Shown piece by piece: positions 18,643-21,234 of a stretch of DNA of 21,234 bases (within the stretch, counting starts at the first letter, position 1; every line of letters starts with the position of its first letter). The position numbers and the translations under genes are program-made. Under the pieces are notes generated by a model. It did no database searches, had not been told where the DNA came from, and saw only the letters and a program-made list of their open reading frames with translations. Source of the DNA: Paulinella micropora (lineage: Eukaryota > Cercozoa > Imbricatea > Euglyphida); NCBI GenBank assembly GCA_009731375.1, contig BJOX01000256.1:251249-272482 (forward strand), read 5' to 3'.

Positions 18643-18891
18643 CTAGAGTTCGTCTTTCAGCTCGTCATCATCTAAATGAATCTGTTCGTTCTCAGCGTTT
18701 CCCTTTGGCACAGACTGTGCTGACGCCTTAGTCTCGCGGTTCTTCTCCTTGCTCTTGTTTTTCTTGTTTTTTTTCTTGTCCTTCTTGTCCTTCTTGTCCT
18801 TATTGTCCTTCTTGTTTTCTTCTTGAGAGTGGGCTTGCTTCTCTGCTTCGAGCCCAAAAAAATCCTTGCACATATGTGTGCACGTACAAGC

Positions 18892-18926
<35 letters not shown>

Positions 18927-20657
18927 GTAAGTAAGTAAAGTAAGTAAGTAAGTCAGTCAGTCAGTAAGTATGTATGTATTTTTTTTACCTTCTCGCCGGA
19001 AACCAGAGGAGCTAGCGTCTTTTCTGCTAGAGGGAGAGACATCTCAATCTCCAGGGCCAGTTTCATAGGTGTGCCACCAAAGTTGTCCATTAGATATGCC
19101 TGAAACATATATTGATATACTTAAATTACGTTGGCGTGTCTGAAAAATGCATCGACATTCCTGACACATATCTTTATATGCTTCAAATACGTTGATATGC
19201 CTGCAATAAACGCTGAAATGCTTCAAAATACAATGATGTGCCTGAAATGAAATCTGTTATGTTTGAAAACACGTTGATGTGCCTGAAACACACGTTGATA
19301 CGCATGAAACACACGTTGATGTGCGAAACACATGTTGATATGGACGACACATTTTTGATAGACCTGAAACATAAATTAACCTTCCTGAATGATGAAAGGA
19401 GGCGAGACCTGCGCTCCACCTCGTACTAGCGTAGCAATGGTGCTGTGGAATTTCTTCCTGTCCTTGTCTTTGAATTGAAAGCGATCACGGTCCTGGGGCA
19501 ACTGCAAAACACAGGCACACAAGCACACAGACACGCAGATACATGTATGTGTGTATGTATGTATGTATGTATGTATGTATGTATGTATGTATGTATGTAC
19601 GTACGTACGTTAATACGTAACGTAACGTAAAGTAACGTAACGTAACGTAACGTGCGAACGTAACGTAACGTACGTAACGTAACGTAACGTGCGTACGTAC
19701 GTACTAACGTAACGTAACGTAACGTAACGAACTTACGTACCTACGTACGTACGTAACGTAACGTAACATAACATAACGTACGTACGTACGTACGTACCTA
19801 AGTACGTAACGTGGGTACGTATGTAAGTTATGTATGTATGTAAGTTATGTATGTATGTATGTATGTATGTATGTATGTATGTATGTTGTATATGTATGCA
19901 TGTATGTATGTATGTATGTATGTATGTATGTATGTATGTATGTATGTATGTATGTATGTATGTATGTATGTATGTATGTATGTATGTATGTATGTATGTA
20001 TGTATGTACGTATGTATGTATGCCTGTACGTATGTATGTATGTATGTATGGATGTATGTATGTATGTATGTATGTATGTCTGTCTGTCTATGTACATATG
20101 TGTATATATGTATGTATGTATGTATGTGTGTGTGTATGTATCTATGTATGTGTGTATGTATGTATGTATGTATGTATGTATGTATGTATGTATATGTATG
20201 TATATGTATGTATATGTATGTATATGTATGTATGTGTATGTATGTATGTATGTATGTATGTATGTATGTGTGTGTGTATGTACTAACGTAACGTAACGTA
20301 ACGTAACCTAACGAACGTACGTACGTACGCACGTACGTAACGTAACGTAACATAACCTAACGTACGTACGAACGTACGTACCTAAGTACGTAACGTGGGT
20401 ACGTATGTAAGTTATGTATGTATGTATGTATGTATGTATGTATGTATATATGTATGTATGTGTGTATGTATGTATGTTGTATGTATGTATGTATGCATGT
20501 ATGTATGTATGTATGTATGTATGTGTATGTATGTAATGTATGTATGTATGTATGTACGTATGTACGTATGTACGTACGTATGTATGTATGTATGTATGTA
20601 TGTATGTATGTATGTATGTCTGTATGTCTGTATGTCTGTATGTCTGTCTGTATGTAC

Positions 20658-20688
<31 letters not shown>

Positions 20689-20768
20689 TGTATGTATGTA
20701 TGTGTGTATGTATGTATGTATGTATGTATGTATGTATGTATGTATATGTATGTATATGTATGTATATG

Positions 20769-20802
<34 letters not shown>

Positions 20803-20933
20803 TGTATGTATGTATGTATGTATGTATGTATACAGTGAAATCGAAGACACGTTCTCCTTTCCGTTTGTGTTCTTCATCTCTCTCTTTCCTTATCTTCTCG
20901 TCCTTCTCGTGGTTTTCTTTCTTGACTTTATAC
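18643..20933 (-). CDS. gene C: C-terminal four exons of a protein ending in KDEL (partial)
   Basis: Minus-strand exons: 20933-20834 (100 nt; TTGTATAG acceptor, ACT|GTATAC donor), 19501-19409 (93; TTTTGCAG, GCGCAG|GTCTCG), 19099-18989 (111; TATGTTTCAG, GAGAAG|GTAAAA) and 18864-18643 (222; ATGTGCAAG, stop). All three visible junctions are phase 0, giving 174 residues. The first exon is charged (KKENHEKDEKIRKERDEEHK), the next contains QDRDRFQFKDKDRKKF, and the third is a folded-looking segment (DNFGGTPMKLALEIEMSLPL). A lysine-rich tail ends in LDDDELKDEL. A C-terminal KDEL returns soluble proteins to the ER, so an ER-lumen protein is likely if the missing N-terminus has a signal peptide. The basic tail could instead serve a nuclear protein. 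The family was not recognised. A donor (GAAG|GTTAAT) 34 bases beyond 19409 exists but breaks the frame. The 5' part lies beyond the window. Confidence 0.62.
18890..18984. repeat. (AAGT)n microsatellite in a gene C intron
   Basis: AAGT units with CAGT and ATGT variants fill the 124-bp intron between the last two gene C exons. On the coding strand this is (CTTA)n, supplying the pyrimidines before the final acceptor. Confidence 0.93.
19099..19382 (-). repeat. degenerate 20-bp minisatellite of acceptor-like units in a gene C intron
   Basis: About 14 head-to-tail units with plus-strand consensus CCTGAAACACACGTTGATAT start near 19099, 19120, 19140, 19160, 19181, 19200, 19221, 19241, 19262, 19282, 19303, 19324, 19343 and 19362. 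Read on the coding strand each gives something like GTGTTTCAGGCA, a 3' splice-site pattern. The last unit on that strand provides the acceptor used for the exon at 18989-19099. Confidence 0.85.
19545..20832. repeat. TATG and ACGTA arrays with a 584-bp higher-order duplication (gene C intron)
   Basis: (TATG)n to about 19600, then ACGTA/CGTAA pentamers to about 19815, (TATG)n with CTGT variants to 20280, ACGTA again at 20282-20405 and (TATG)n to 20832. The junction string CCTAAGTACGTAACGTGGG plus TACGTATGTAAGTTATG occurs at 19797 and again at 20381. Both copies continue through long (TATG)n into a TCTGTCTG cluster and then GTACATATG. Confidence 0.93.
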
Positions 20934-20959
20934 CTATACAAGAAACAAATAAAGAAAAA

Positions 20960-21234
20960 ATTATGGTTCAACAAAACAAAAACAACAACAAAAACAACAA
21001 AAACAAAGGAAAGAGAAGAAAGAAGAAGAAGAAAAAGAAGAAGAAGAAGAAGAAGAAGAAGAAGAAGAAGAAGAAGAAGAAGAAGAAGAAGAAGAAGAAG
21101 GAAGAAGAAGGAAGAAGAAGAAGAAGAAGAAGAAGAAGAAGAAGAAGAAGAAGAAGAAGAAGAAGAAAGAAGAAAGAAGAAAGAAGAAAGAAGAAGAAGA
21201 AGAAGAAGAAGAAGAAGAAGAAGAAGAAGAAGAA
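20960..21234. repeat. (ACA)n-type and (GAA)n trinucleotide arrays
   Basis: AACAACAAAA units pass into a long (GAA)n array running to the end of the window. It lies in the intron upstream of the first visible gene C exon (minus strand). Confidence 0.95.

Noticed and set aside
18865-18873. ATG at 18873 as the start of a separate 76-residue KDEL protein
   Set aside because: Upstream exons join in frame at the acceptor ending at 18865, so this ATG more probably lies in the intron end.
19375-19409. Longer version of the gene C exon ending at GAAG|GTTAAT
   Set aside because: It would leave phase 1, and the following exon then hits a stop; the donor at 19409 keeps the frame.

Overview
The window is nuclear DNA from a eukaryote. 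Three spliced genes sit in a sea of microsatellites, and there is no sign of prokaryotic gene packing. The only clearly recognisable family is a CCT-motif transcription factor. This, the intron-rich genes and the microexons suggest an alga or another protist with plant-type regulators; the sequence alone does not name the species. Well over half of the resolved bases are simple repeats of 2 to 6 bp. Six assembly gaps (runs of n) interrupt the sequence.

Layout. (1) About 14.1 kb down to position 1, minus strand: a long multi-exon gene ('gene A') encoding a Ser/Pro-rich, probably disordered protein. Its core exons (7020-7068, 6281-6345, 4729-4798, 3840-4433, 2571-2788) join with matching splice phases at every junction. 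A further exon at 506-673 belongs to the same kind of protein. Likely upstream exons lie at 7403 and below, 9855-9888, 11034-11072 and perhaps 13711-14127. Its introns consist almost entirely of microsatellites and of repeated fragments of its own exon ends. (2) 14344-15332, plus strand: a complete two-exon gene for a 305-residue CCT-domain protein with a nuclear localisation signal. It is divergent from gene A. (3) 15333-18642: intergenic DNA, partly AT-rich unique sequence and partly microsatellite. (4) 20933-18643, minus strand: the last four exons of 'gene C'. Its product has a lysine-rich tail and ends in KDEL; the 5' part lies beyond the window.

The most striking signal is structural. 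Around several gene A exons the exon edge, with its splice site and the adjoining microsatellite, has been tandemly copied outward into the intron. Copies of a 3' exon edge lie downstream and copies of a 5' exon edge lie upstream. The introns therefore hold series of decoy splice sites. Several 5' splice sites (GTATGT) also run straight into (TATG)n arrays, which offer a donor every 4 bp in all three reading phases. A gene C intron carries a degenerate 20-bp repeat that holds acceptor-like sites in the same way. No CRISPR array, rRNA, tRNA or intact transposon could be supported.
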